Assembly (NCBI RefSeq): GCF_002377905.1
Contig: NZ_DFQS01000060.1
Coordinates: 1 to 40,970, forward strand
DNA from: Psychrobacter sp. UBA3483
Lineage (GTDB): Bacteria; Pseudomonadota; Gammaproteobacteria; Pseudomonadales; Moraxellaceae
DNA: 40,970 nucleotides
Direction of reading: 5' to 3'
Below, in pieces: positions 1-8,389 of this stretch. The notes below the pieces were generated by a model, which worked only from the letters and a program-made list of their open reading frames with translations, was not told the DNA's origin and did no database searches. Within the stretch, counting starts at the first letter, position 1; each line of letters begins with the position of its first letter. The position numbers and the translations under genes are program-made.

Positions 1-131
1 CATACTTTTTAGAACACCACCCAGGCTTTTAATGTCAAAAATAATATTAAAGAACAATGTTAAAAAAAAGGATTAAAAATATAGTCGATTCAATTTAAAA
101 AAGAATACTCAAATGCCGTCAATGACATTGC

Positions 132-3100
132 TCAAAAAAGCTGCCGAACGCCTAGCCAATGATTGGCAAGCTCGGTCAAGCAATCATACTCATCTTGACT
201 GACTATCGTATCGTGTAACATCACTGTATGCAACGTGCTTAGCCATTGCCGGTAATCATTATAACCATAAGGCTTATTAGTAGTCGCATTATAATCTATT
301 TGAGCGCCGCCCTGTTGCCTCTGTCGATAATTATCATCACCTTTGGCTTTAGAACCAGACGATTGACTGGCAGGCGCTATAAAAATAGGTGCGGCTGCTA
401 TTAATGCTAATAATTGAACACTATTTAGATTTTGCGCAGTCAATAATAGCCATTGCAAATTTGCCTCACTAACGGCTGCTAAATCAATATCAATCAAACG
501 TGCATGACGGCGTAAATCTACAAGATAATGAGCAACGCTAGCACTATTATAGCTGAGCACTGAAATAGGTGTTGAGATAGGTACTGAGCTATCTAGTGCG
601 GATATTATTTGCCCTTTAGCATCCTTTGCTAAGCGATAAGCCAATAAAGTAAGCATGGTTTTTGCGGCAACATCAAGACCATCAAACACCTGCCCTGATG
701 GGTCAAGCTGAGCATAGATATCATCCGTGCCGGCGTGCAATACTTGCTGCCATTGATAGTATGGATATTGAGGGGGAAGATGCGACTGAACCTGTGTATC
801 GTTTAATACGGCAGACAATACGGGCAACAATTTCTGCAGCTTTAGCGCCTGCCATAACGCTAAAATCGAAGGCGAGCGAGACAATCGAGAGCGCGTATTC
901 TCTAAAGGATTTAATACGGATGTAGATTTATCAATAGAATCATCATTATTTATATTATCAGCGATATTTTGGCTTAGATCAGCCGTAAGGGAGTTTTCAA
1001 ACAGCTCAATGATACCTTGCTGATAGCGCACTAGCATCGTCCGATACTTTTTTTGCTGCACATAATGTTGATGATCTTGATTACTATGACTGGCTTCATA
1101 TTTTAAGCGCCATTCATCAATAGCACTTTCTGATAAATCATGCTGGCGTAGTTGCTTTAACGCCAACGCAATCAAAGCGCTGTCTAGACGCCGATCAAGA
1201 TTTGCTACTGCCGCTAATAATTTATGATCGAGTGTATGCGATAAAATTTGTGTGTTACTGCTAATATCCGCCCTAGAGTTAGTAGTGATTTCAGCAGAAA
1301 ACTTCTTATCCTCATCAAGCCCAAGCCAGATATCAGTTAAATCATAAGTCGCTGTTGTTGACAGCACATAACCCTGATGACAAAGTAGCACGGACTCAAT
1401 CAAAGCTTGCGCCCCTAGCGGGTGATAACTGTGATTGAGCACATACTGCGGTAGCGATACTTTTTGTATATCTTCGATAGCAATCAAGGTATCTGATGGC
1501 AAATCACTATCAGGTTTGGCTTGCCATGGCTTAAGCAACTCATGCATACTGATATCTTGTACTTGCACCTGCAAACGCCCATTAATAACAACATCTTCCT
1601 CTACAACAAATTCAAGCCCACTATCGCTCTGCAATTCATTATTTATCTCACTAGTAGAAAAGACTGCGATTTCTTTTTCGATAGCATCTTTTTGAATAGG
1701 ATTTTTTTGAATGGCATCTTCGTCAATAACATCATTGAATGTATTATTAATGTTTTTATCAGCAAATTTATTTTTACTTAGGCTATTTACCACTATCACG
1801 CCCCAATCACCCAAGCGGCGCTGCTCGTAGATTTCTGTTATCTTTTGCTGATTGAGACGTTTTTCTTTAGCCACTTGCACGGCGAAATCATGATAAGCGT
1901 TGGCATTGATGGCACTCATGCGCTCAGCCAAACTTGGATGGGTGGCAAACCACGATACGTCACCCAAATCGGCACCACTACTGGCAAAAAAGAAATGACT
2001 TAATCCATTAATATCGGCGATGCCAGTTAAGCGCGAACCAAGCGCATCTTGATGAATGGTCTTTAAGGTTTCCATAATAGCCGGCGAACGTGTGAGCTGT
2101 ACGCTGGTCGCATCGGCAAGCAACTCGCGCTCACGGTTAAAGCTGTGTTTGATGAGTTGTGCACTGGCCATACTAGAAAAGCTCAAACCATGGATTAATA
2201 ATGTCCAAATATTACGCGGCGATTGATTATCAACCGTAGCCCTACTTTGTAGCCCCATCGACTGGCTTTTAACTGCTGACTGCCGGTTTTGTGACTGGCT
2301 TTGCCAATAAGCAACCCATTCGCTATGAGTGTTAAAATTAGCAGTTTGCGCTTCAGTGCTACGCGCCTGACTGTCAATATCTCTCTGAGATAAGAGGTTA
2401 TTATGATTAACCGCATTGTCAAAATAGTTTTGCTGACTGCTTTTATAACCAGCACCAAAATTATTAATAGAATCACTCCAGTCATAGAGTAACTGCAAGC
2501 CTGCTAACACCACCATTAGCTGTAAATTAAACGTTGCATCACCATGTAAGATATGACCATACTCATGCCCTATTAGCCCGTATAGCGCTTCATCAGATAG
2601 CTTATCAAGCGCGCCTTGGGTGACGACGAGCACCATATCTTGGCTATGGCGACCCGCTACAAAACCATTAATGCCTTGTTCTTCAGGCAGCACATATAAA
2701 ATTGGCATTCGCAAACCTGAAGCAATAGCTAGCTGCTGGGCAATCTCATAATAACGCCGATAGACAGGCGGGAAATCGCGCTCATCACGCACCGCAATAT
2801 GGCGGGCACTAAAGCGAACTTTAGATACAGGCTGATGCTGATGGGCAACTCCTTGGCTATGCTCCCAAGCATCTTGGCTGTGGTCGATAAACAATCGCAC
2901 CGCGCCCACGCGCTTAGCAATCGCTCGACCACCTGCTTTTAAGCGTCTGTACTCTAAAAAACTGCCCGCAACAAAGCTACCGATTGTCCATACGACCACC
3001 AGTATTAATACCCAATAATAAATGCCATCGGTAAATAGCGTCAGCAGCAACGCCATGACACCAAGTGCTACAGCAATATGGGCAAAGACGATCAGAAAAA

Positions 3101-3161
3101 ATAGCCCATAGAGCAACAAGCTGCGCTGAGTACGGGTTCGCTGTGCCCCAAAAAAATCCAT
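132..3161 (-). CDS. Large M48-family (HtpX-like) membrane metallopeptidase
   Basis: Predicted zinc-dependent membrane endopeptidase of 1009 aa. Two hydrophobic segments lie at about residues 17-41 and 47-68. The M48 zinc site HEYGH is at 199-203, and the third ligand is in RERELLAD (E346, with D350). A hydrophobic stretch follows the HExxH at about 213-226, and another is at 319-334. Between these two sits a Q/N/S-rich insert of about 85 residues. The catalytic domain ends near residue 425. The remaining 580 or so residues match no domain I recognise; they include a small repeat (DAIQKNPIQKDAIEKE) near 480. HtpX itself is about 290 aa, so this protein is exceptionally long. It lies 50 bp downstream of a lemA gene on the same strand, a recurrent pairing for M48 proteins. 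It probably acts in envelope or membrane protein quality control. The substrate is unknown. Confidence 0.9.
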   Translation of the reverse strand: MDFFGAQRTRTQRSLLLYGLFFLIVFAHIAVALGVMALLLTLFTDGIYYWVLILVVVWTIGSFVAGSFLEYRRLKAGGRAIAKRVGAVRLFIDHSQDAWEHSQGVAHQHQPVSKVRFSARHIAVRDERDFPPVYRRYYEIAQQLAIASGLRMPILYVLPEEQGINGFVAGRHSQDMVLVVTQGALDKLSDEALYGLIGHEYGHILHGDATFNLQLMVVLAGLQLLYDWSDSINNFGAGYKSSQQNYFDNAVNHNNLLSQRDIDSQARSTEAQTANFNTHSEWVAYWQSQSQNRQSAVKSQSMGLQSRATVDNQSPRNIWTLLIHGLSFSSMASAQLIKHSFNRERELLADATSVQLTRSPAIMETLKTIHQDALGSRLTGIADINGLSHFFFASSGADLGDVSWFATHPSLAERMSAINANAYHDFAVQVAKEKRLNQQKITEIYEQRRLGDWGVIVVNSLSKNKFADKNINNTFNDVIDEDAIQKNPIQKDAIEKEIAVFSTSEINNELQSDSGLEFVVEEDVVINGRLQVQVQDISMHELLKPWQAKPDSDLPSDTLIAIEDIQKVSLPQYVLNHSYHPLGAQALIESVLLCHQGYVLSTTATYDLTDIWLGLDEDKKFSAEITTNSRADISSNTQILSHTLDHKLLAAVANLDRRLDSALIALALKQLRQHDLSESAIDEWRLKYEASHSNQDHQHYVQQKKYRTMLVRYQQGIIELFENSLTADLSQNIADNINNDDSIDKSTSVLNPLENTRSRLSRSPSILALWQALKLQKLLPVLSAVLNDTQVQSHLPPQYPYYQWQQVLHAGTDDIYAQLDPSGQVFDGLDVAAKTMLTLLAYRLAKDAKGQIISALDSSVPISTPISVLSYNSASVAHYLVDLRRHARLIDIDLAAVSEANLQWLLLTAQNLNSVQLLALIAAAPIFIAPASQSSGSKAKGDDNYRQRQQGGAQIDYNATTNKPYGYNDYRQWLSTLHTVMLHDTIVSQDEYDCLTELANHWLGVRQLF

Positions 3162-3211
3162 CTATTACTCTTACCTAACCATAACTAAGTGCATTTGACA
3201 GTATGTAAATA

Positions 3212-3808
3212 TCAGCCCATATCGACGACAGGTGCTTGAGCAATGAGTTTTCTATCTTCAAATACCAATGGACTAAGTGGACGAAAGCCAAAGGTTGTGC
3301 TGACAAGATTATTGGGAAACACTTCGCGATCATTGTTATAAAACATCACGCTGTCATTATAATGCTGACGGGCAAAGCCAATCCGGTTTTCGGTATTGGT
3401 CAGCTCATCCATCAACTCTTTAATCATGCTATCCGCTTTTAACTCAGGGTAAGCCTCCACAACCGCTGAGAATTGCCCCAAGGCTTTCGACAACATACCC
3501 TCTGCTTTGGCAAACAACGCCATATGTTCAAGCGAATCTGGCTGATGCTTAGTAGAATCTTGCAAGCTTTGGGCGTGATTACGCGCGCCAATCACGCGGG
3601 TCAGCGTTTCTTCTTCATGGGTCAGATAACGTTTGGCGGTTTCGACCAAATTTGGAATCAAATCGTGACGACGCTTGAGCTGCACATCGATTTGCGCAAA
3701 GCCGTTTTTTGCTTGGTTGCGGGCACGTACCAACTTATTAAATACTGACACTCCAAAACCGACAATCAATACCACCACTGCAATGAATAGCCAAACAAAC
3801 ATTTTCAT
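3212..3808 (-). CDS. lemA: LemA family protein
   Basis: A 198-aa membrane-anchored protein of the LemA family. It has one N-terminal transmembrane segment (residues 3-22) with most of the chain predicted as helical bundle. The family signature is clear: VRARNQAKNGFAQIDVQLKR, followed by RHDLIPNLVETAKRY. The length is typical (about 185-200 aa). The ATG is preceded by GGAG about nine bases upstream. It is the first gene of a probable two-gene minus-strand operon with the large M48 peptidase. The molecular function of LemA proteins is not firmly established. Co-occurrence with M48 or HtpX peptidases suggests a role as partner or adaptor in envelope stress, which is an inference from context. 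Confidence 0.93.
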   Translation of the reverse strand: MKMFVWLFIAVVVLIVGFGVSVFNKLVRARNQAKNGFAQIDVQLKRRHDLIPNLVETAKRYLTHEEETLTRVIGARNHAQSLQDSTKHQPDSLEHMALFAKAEGMLSKALGQFSAVVEAYPELKADSMIKELMDELTNTENRIGFARQHYNDSVMFYNNDREVFPNNLVSTTFGFRPLSPLVFEDRKLIAQAPVVDMG

Positions 3809-3918
3809 TATCAGACTCCAAACAATTCTGCATTTATATTATTTCTAGTAAATGTTACTACATTGTATTTTAACCCATATATCTGGTTCAGAGTTCAAAA
3901 TCAGACGAAATGCAGGCG

Positions 3919-3950
3919 AAAAAAAAGCCCTTTACAATGAAGGACTTATT
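3919..3950 (-). terminator. Intrinsic terminator, minus strand
   Basis: Read on the minus strand, AAGTCCTT and AAGGGCTT (one G-U pair) form a stem around CATTGT, followed by a run of eight T. It lies downstream of the SRP RNA gene and upstream of lemA. It could be a back-up terminator for the SRP RNA that insulates lemA. Confidence 0.7.
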
Positions 3951-4012
3951 ATTAGGTTTGACTCGTTTAAAACGATATAGCAGGACTATCAGCAAATTTT
4001 AGGCAAAAAAAA

Positions 4013-4121
<109 letters not shown>

Positions 4122-4129
4122 AGCTGCAG

Positions 4130-4157
4130 ATTATACAAGGATTTTTTATTATTACAA
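4130..4157 (-). promoter_or_regulatory. Sigma-70 promoter of the SRP RNA gene
   Basis: On the minus strand, TTGTAA (4157-4152) and a perfect TATAAT (4135-4130) are separated by 16 bp. The predicted start, six to eight bases downstream, coincides with the 5' end of the SRP hairpin. Confidence 0.8.
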
Positions 4158-4407
4158 CCCCTATCATCAAACTGTTTGCTTTAGGCGATAAACAATCTCT
4201 CCACTTACTGCGCACAAGCGACGATGCGGCCAAATCTAAACAGCAACTTAACTGACAAAATTCTCACAGCAATTGCTTTGATTTTTGCTATTTTAGTCAG
4301 GGTATGTTGCATAAAAACCAATACAAAAAACACTCATATAAAATGAGTTTTCTGAGCATATACCTCATACAACTATGATGACCATTACTAGCACTTATTA
4401 GGAGATA

Positions 4408-5127
4408 ATGATGAAAAACACTTGGATCAACAAAGCCGCACTTGCTACGGGTACCGCTGCTCTACTGACCGCGATGATGGGTAGCGCCCACGCAGAGCCT
4501 ACAGGATATGATCAGCTGACCTTTCAGACAGAAGTCAAAGAGGAAGTTCAAAACGATGAAGTCCGTGCCACTATGTATAAAAAAGCGCAAGCATCAGATG
4601 CTAAAACGCTAGCGACCACGCTTAATACTTCGATCAATAACGCGATGAAAATCGCCAAACGCTACCCAAGCGTGACCGTCAGTACTGGCCAGCAGCGCAC
4701 CTACCCACGCTATGATAAGAATGACAAAATCATTGGTTGGACGGGACAAGCCAACATCGACTTAAAGAGCACTGATTTCGCTGCCACCAGCCAGCTGATT
4801 GCAGACTTACAGCAAACCTTAGTCATGGAAAATCTAAACTTCGGGGTTTCAGATGCCAAAAAAGATGCGCTAGAGCAAAAGCTTATGACCGAGGCTTCAC
4901 GCGCCTTTCAGCAGCAGGCTAAAAACCTGACTCGTGCGTGGGATGCGCGCGGTTATCGCGTCGTCACTGTCAATCTAAATACTGGCAGCAACTATCCTCG
5001 CCCTATGTATAGCGCAATGAGTATGAAAGCTGAAGCGGCGGATGCGTCAGTACCAAGCCAAAGCTTTGAATCGGGCAATAGCACCATCTCAGTCACCGCG
5101 AATGGCACAATTGAGTTAACGAAATAA
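4408..5127 (+). CDS. SIMPL (DUF541) domain periplasmic protein
   Basis: An exported protein of 239 aa. Residues 1-29 form a signal peptide with an AHA cleavage site before EPTG. The mature part matches the SIMPL/DUF541 pattern: paired beta segments, a helix with ATTLNTSINNAMKIAKRYPS, then VSTGQQRTYPRYDKNDKIIG and GWTGQANIDLKS. It ends in a C-terminal region containing SRAFQQQAKNLTRAWDARGY. An AGGAG ribosome site (4400-4404) precedes tandem ATGs at 4408 and 4411. The second gives slightly more standard spacing, so the true start could be either. It is a single-gene unit between the divergent SRP RNA and a terminator. Family members include E. coli YggE, linked to oxidative stress, and BP26 antigens. 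The precise function here is unknown. Confidence 0.85.
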   Translation: MMKNTWINKAALATGTAALLTAMMGSAHAEPTGYDQLTFQTEVKEEVQNDEVRATMYKKAQASDAKTLATTLNTSINNAMKIAKRYPSVTVSTGQQRTYPRYDKNDKIIGWTGQANIDLKSTDFAATSQLIADLQQTLVMENLNFGVSDAKKDALEQKLMTEASRAFQQQAKNLTRAWDARGYRVVTVNLNTGSNYPRPMYSAMSMKAEAADASVPSQSFESGNSTISVTANGTIELTK

Positions 5128-5176
5128 ATGTAGAGGTAATGAATTTAGCAATAGATATTGTTGCTAACTTCTACCA

Positions 5177-5214
5177 ATAAGGGCAGCCGCTGATTCAGTG
5201 ACTGCCCTTATTTT
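5177..5214 (+). terminator. Intrinsic terminator after SIMPL gene
   Basis: The stem ATAAGGGCAG / CTGCCCTTAT (5177-5186 with about 5202-5211) is followed by TTTTAT. The arms are nearly symmetric, so it may also serve the convergent DUF4124 gene. Confidence 0.75.
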
Positions 5215-5257
5215 ATAGCTATCTTTTATTATTACCCCTTAATCAAGAGATTCAAGG

Positions 5258-6094
5258 TTATTTTTTTATCGGTTCTTCAAGGGTCATGGGTTTATCAGTT
5301 ATCGGCTTATCAACTATTGGCTTAGTAAATGACAACATATTGGGCTGTTTGCCATCTTGACGCATTTTTAGTAACACTTTTTGATACCAAGGCAGACGCT
5401 GATACGCCAAAAGCTGCTCTGCTAATTTCTTATTTTTTTGCAAGGTTTGCGTGTTTTGAATGACGTAGACGGTACGCTCGACCTGTTTTGCTACCTGCCC
5501 TTTTTTATTTTTTATCACGACTTTGATGTTATGCGCACCCGGCAAAACATCAACAGTTGCAATCGAGGTGCTTAAACCCTGCGCCACCTCGTTGCCATCT
5601 AAGTAAATACTGATACTATCGCCTGCTTGTAGTGCTGGTTTTACTTGTACCTTGACATCGATGCTTTGTACCGGACGACGGTACGCCCGCTCTTCGCTAG
5701 GCTCTGTTATCGTCAGCTGATAATTAATGGGCATTTTATTAGCGGTTGAGTCACTGTTGGCTGTGGTGCCAGTGGTATTAGCGGCAACAGGTGCTTGGGC
5801 GGTATTGACAGGCTGATTGCTGGCATTATTGGTTTGACTAGAACTGTTTGCACTCACAGTATCATTGCCAGTCATGACGCTGGTTTGGCTAATTTGTTTG
5901 CCAGCTTGCTGTTCGTAGTTTTGCGGACGATCGGTAAAGGTGACTTGACCGGTCTTTTCATCGACAACTTTATAAATAGCAGCGGCATGTGCCATTGGTG
6001 CATAAAGACTGGCGGTGCTAATGATTAGCCCTGTCAGCAGATTTAACGGCAATCCTTTATTTAAAAAAACAGTACTTTTTAATAATGAACTCAT
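5258..6094 (-). CDS. DUF4124 domain-containing exported protein
   Basis: A 278-aa protein with an N-terminal signal peptide (residues 1-38, AHA cleavage site). The DUF4124 core follows immediately: IYKVVDEKTGQVTFTDRP at about 40-57. Next come an S/N/T-rich linker (about 75-120) and a beta-rich segment with a small-domain look, roughly residues 128-215. That segment carries ITEPSEERAYRRPVQSIDVK, SISIYLDGNE and GAHNIKVVIKNKKGQ. The C-terminus is short, charged and proline/threonine-rich, with the repeated motif KPITDKPMT. DUF4124 proteins are periplasmic and uncharacterised. The gene stands alone between terminators and is convergent with the SIMPL gene. The ribosome site is weak. No function is claimed. 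Confidence 0.8.
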   Translation of the reverse strand: MSSLLKSTVFLNKGLPLNLLTGLIISTASLYAPMAHAAAIYKVVDEKTGQVTFTDRPQNYEQQAGKQISQTSVMTGNDTVSANSSSQTNNASNQPVNTAQAPVAANTTGTTANSDSTANKMPINYQLTITEPSEERAYRRPVQSIDVKVQVKPALQAGDSISIYLDGNEVAQGLSTSIATVDVLPGAHNIKVVIKNKKGQVAKQVERTVYVIQNTQTLQKNKKLAEQLLAYQRLPWYQKVLLKMRQDGKQPNMLSFTKPIVDKPITDKPMTLEEPIKK

Positions 6095-6220
6095 AATCAG
6101 TCAGCCTAAAGCGATTTGTTATTAATATATAGATGCAACCATTATGCGATATTTTTGCCATTAAATCAGCAATGACTTCACAGTAAACTTAACAATTAAA
6201 TGTCTACTTTAAGTACTCAC

Positions 6221-6256
6221 AAAAAAACCAGCTAAGATGTCCTTAACTGGTTTTGT
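6221..6256 (-). terminator. Intrinsic terminator of glnA
   Basis: On the minus strand, AAAACCAGTTAAG and CTTAGCTGGTTT form a hairpin around GACAT, followed by TTTTTTT. It lies about 30 bp past the glnA stop. Confidence 0.85.
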
Positions 6257-6286
6257 TTATGGAGAATTTAGTATGTTAACTGTAGA

Positions 6287-7696
6287 TTAGCAGCTATAGT
6301 ACAAATCAAACTCAACAGGATGTACGGTGATATTGACGCGTTGAACTTCTTCTTGTTTAAGCGCAATGTAAGCTTCTAGCATCTCTTTAGTGAACACATC
6401 GCCTTTTAATAAGAACTCATGGTCGTCTTTTAACGCTTGTAGCGCCACTTCTAAGTTTTCAGCAACCGTTGGAATGAGTGCTTCTTCTTCTGGTGGTAAG
6501 TCATACAAGTTTTTATCAGCGGCTTCGCCTGGATGCATCTTGTTTTGAATACCGTCAAGACCTGCCATCAATAACGCCGCAAACGCTAAATACGGGTTGG
6601 CTGCTGGATCAGGGAAACGCGCTTCAACACGCACCGCTTTTGGGCTACTAACGTGCGGGATGCGGATAGATGCTGAGCGGTTAGACGCTGAATAGGCCAA
6701 TTTAATAGGCGCTTCATAATGTGGCACCAGGCGCTTATAGCTGTTGGTTGATGGATTGGTAATGGCATTCAAGGCACGCGCATGTTTGATAACACCGCCG
6801 ATAAAGTATAGCGCAGTTTCTGACAAGCCCGCATATTCATCGCCTGAGAAAGTGTTGACGCCGTCTTTTGAGATAGAAACATGCACGTGCATGCCCGAAC
6901 CATTATCACCAACGATAGGTTTTGGCATAAAGGTTGCGGTTTTACCAAACTGATGGGCCACGTTATGGACGGCATATTTTAACTTTTGAACTTCATCCGC
7001 TTTACGAACCAACGTATTAAACGCTACGCCAATCTCTAATTGGTTTGGTGTCACTTCGTGATGATGAACTTCAATACAGCCTTCGCCAATCATATCTTCG
7101 ATGCGCTCGCACATGACCGCACGCATATCTTGTGAACTATCAACCGGTGGTACTGGTACATAGCCGCCTTTAACACGCGGGCGATGACCCATGTTGCCCC
7201 ATGCATAGTCTTTGTTGGTTGACCAAGCGGCTTCTTCAGCGACGATTTCATGGCTCACACCAGACATAGCAATCGACCATTTTACTTCGTCAAAAACAAA
7301 AAACTCAGGCTCAGGACCAAAGAAAGCGGTGTCACCAATACCCGTTGATTTTAAATACTCTTCAGCACGGCGAGCAATAGAGCGTGGGTCGCGGTCATAG
7401 CCTTGAAGCGTCGATGGCTCAATAATGTCACAAGTCACTACCACAGTAACCGCGTCAAAAAATGGGTCGATAAAGGCGGTTTCTGGGTCGGGACGTAAAA
7501 TCATATCTGAGGCTTCGATACCTTTCCAACCCGCAATAGAGGAGCCATCAAACATTTTGCCATCTTCCATCACTTCTTCGTCGACGCTGTGCGCTGGGAA
7601 AGTCATGTGATGCTCTTTGCCGCGGGTATCGGTGAAACGGAAATCGACCCATTTGGCATTGGATGATTCGATAAGATCAAGTAATTTGTTCGACAT
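6287..7696 (-). CDS. glnA: Type I glutamine synthetase
   Basis: Catalyses ATP-dependent condensation of glutamate and ammonia to glutamine, as a cytosolic dodecamer. The 469 aa match the GSI-beta length. Visible family motifs are MFDGSSIAGWKGIEASDM near the N-terminus, the glutamate/metal-binding stretch FFGPEPEFFVFDEVKW, GYVPVPPVDSSQDMR, EVHHHEVTPNQLEI, and NGSGMHVHVSI. The ATP and arginine region is NPSTNSYKRLVPHYEAP, and NRSASIRIPHV is present. The adenylylation loop NLYDLPPEE carries the tyrosine modified by GlnE. AAGGGAA sits seven bases before the ATG. A sigma-54 promoter at 7957-7973 and an NtrC-type box further upstream indicate nitrogen control. The gene is a single-cistron unit ending at a strong terminator; no glnLG follows it here. 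Confidence 0.98.
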   Translation of the reverse strand: MSNKLLDLIESSNAKWVDFRFTDTRGKEHHMTFPAHSVDEEVMEDGKMFDGSSIAGWKGIEASDMILRPDPETAFIDPFFDAVTVVVTCDIIEPSTLQGYDRDPRSIARRAEEYLKSTGIGDTAFFGPEPEFFVFDEVKWSIAMSGVSHEIVAEEAAWSTNKDYAWGNMGHRPRVKGGYVPVPPVDSSQDMRAVMCERIEDMIGEGCIEVHHHEVTPNQLEIGVAFNTLVRKADEVQKLKYAVHNVAHQFGKTATFMPKPIVGDNGSGMHVHVSISKDGVNTFSGDEYAGLSETALYFIGGVIKHARALNAITNPSTNSYKRLVPHYEAPIKLAYSASNRSASIRIPHVSSPKAVRVEARFPDPAANPYLAFAALLMAGLDGIQNKMHPGEAADKNLYDLPPEEEALIPTVAENLEVALQALKDDHEFLLKGDVFTKEMLEAYIALKQEEVQRVNITVHPVEFDLYYSC

Positions 7697-7956
7697 GGAT
7701 AGTTTCCCTTATGGTTATCGTGGTACTGAAATTAAAACGTAGGATGAAAATTTTAGACAGAAAGTTTTTTTAAAGGCTACTTTTTGCTTAAAGCTCAGCT
7801 GATTTTTTGGCATTAAGCTTTAAGTATTTTTATGAGCCAAATAAATGCAGGTGCTATTTTAGCAACATCTGACCGATAATGCTGAACTCTTCAAATGCAT
7901 CTTGGTAAATGAACCTATATTGCTACCCACCGCAAGTTACCTACACCTATGATATT

Positions 7957-7973
7957 TGCAACTGCTATGCCAA
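7957..7973 (-). promoter_or_regulatory. Sigma-54 (RpoN) promoter of glnA
   Basis: The minus strand reads TTGGCATAGCAGTTGCA. It has the exact GG-N10-GC spacing of the -24/-12 class and 15 of 17 agreement with YTGGCACGNNNNTTGCW. Transcription would start near 7946, giving a glnA leader of about 250 nt. Confidence 0.8.
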
Positions 7974-8181
7974 TTTGTTGCCAGTAAAATACGTTATTCA
8001 TATAATAAAAATCCATATATAATAAGTATTATTAGCAAATACAATATCTTATCTATATACAATCCGCCTGCTAGAGAATAACTTACGACCAATCATAATA
8101 TTTCTCTTAGCATTAAAAATATTGATACCTTAAGAAACGTCTTATAAAAGTGCAATATCTGCCAAGCTCACCTTAAAAAAA

Positions 8182-8198
8182 TGCACCTTTATGGTGCG
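8182..8198. promoter_or_regulatory. NtrC-type enhancer box
   Basis: TGCACCTTTATGGTGCG contains the perfect dyad GCACC-N5-GGTGC of NtrC (GlnG) sites in front of enterobacterial glnA. It is about 240 bp upstream of the predicted sigma-54 start. That is farther than usual, but within reach of DNA looping. Only one good copy was seen. Confidence 0.65.
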
Positions 8199-8203
8199 CT
8201 TGC

Positions 8204-8251
8204 TATCTATCAGTGTGCATGGCCACCTGTTAGCACTGCATTTGATAGATA
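8204..8251. promoter_or_regulatory. Inverted repeat overlapping the trpG promoter
   Basis: TATCTATCA (8204-8212) and TGATAGATA (8243-8251) are perfect 9-bp inverted arms 30 bp apart. A nested CAGTG/CACTG pair lies between them. The right arm overlaps the putative trpG -35 box, so this is a candidate operator. The regulator is unknown. Confidence 0.4.
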
Positions 8252-8269
8252 ACGAAATAGTGTTAAGAT
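8242..8269 (+). promoter_or_regulatory. Putative sigma-70 promoter of trpG
   Basis: TTGATA (8242-8247) and TAAGAT (8264-8269) are 16 bp apart, upstream of trpG. They match the -35 and -10 consensus at 5 of 6 and 4 of 6 bases. Confidence 0.5.
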
Positions 8270-8308
8270 AACAGCGTTTAGAATTGCATCGCTGTTGAAC
8301 CTACTGAA

Positions 8309-8378
8309 TTAAAGACACTACACTAAGAACACCAAGCTAAGAACACCAAGCTTAAGACACTAGGTTAAAAAGACTAAG
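8309..8378 (+). repeat. Five-unit degenerate 14-bp tandem repeat in the trpG leader
   Basis: The units begin at 8309, 8323, 8337, 8351 and 8365. The second and third are identical (CTAAGAACACCAAG); the others diverge (for example CTTAAGACACTAGG and TTAAAAAGACTAAG). The ladder stops 11 bp before the trpG ATG and leaves no recognisable Shine-Dalgarno sequence. Confidence 0.8.
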
Positions 8379-8389
8379 TTGAACAAATA

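Noticed and set aside
8309..8378. CRISPR-like interpretation of the 14-bp repeats
   Set aside because: The units are contiguous with no spacers and far too short for CRISPR repeats; simple tandem duplication fits.
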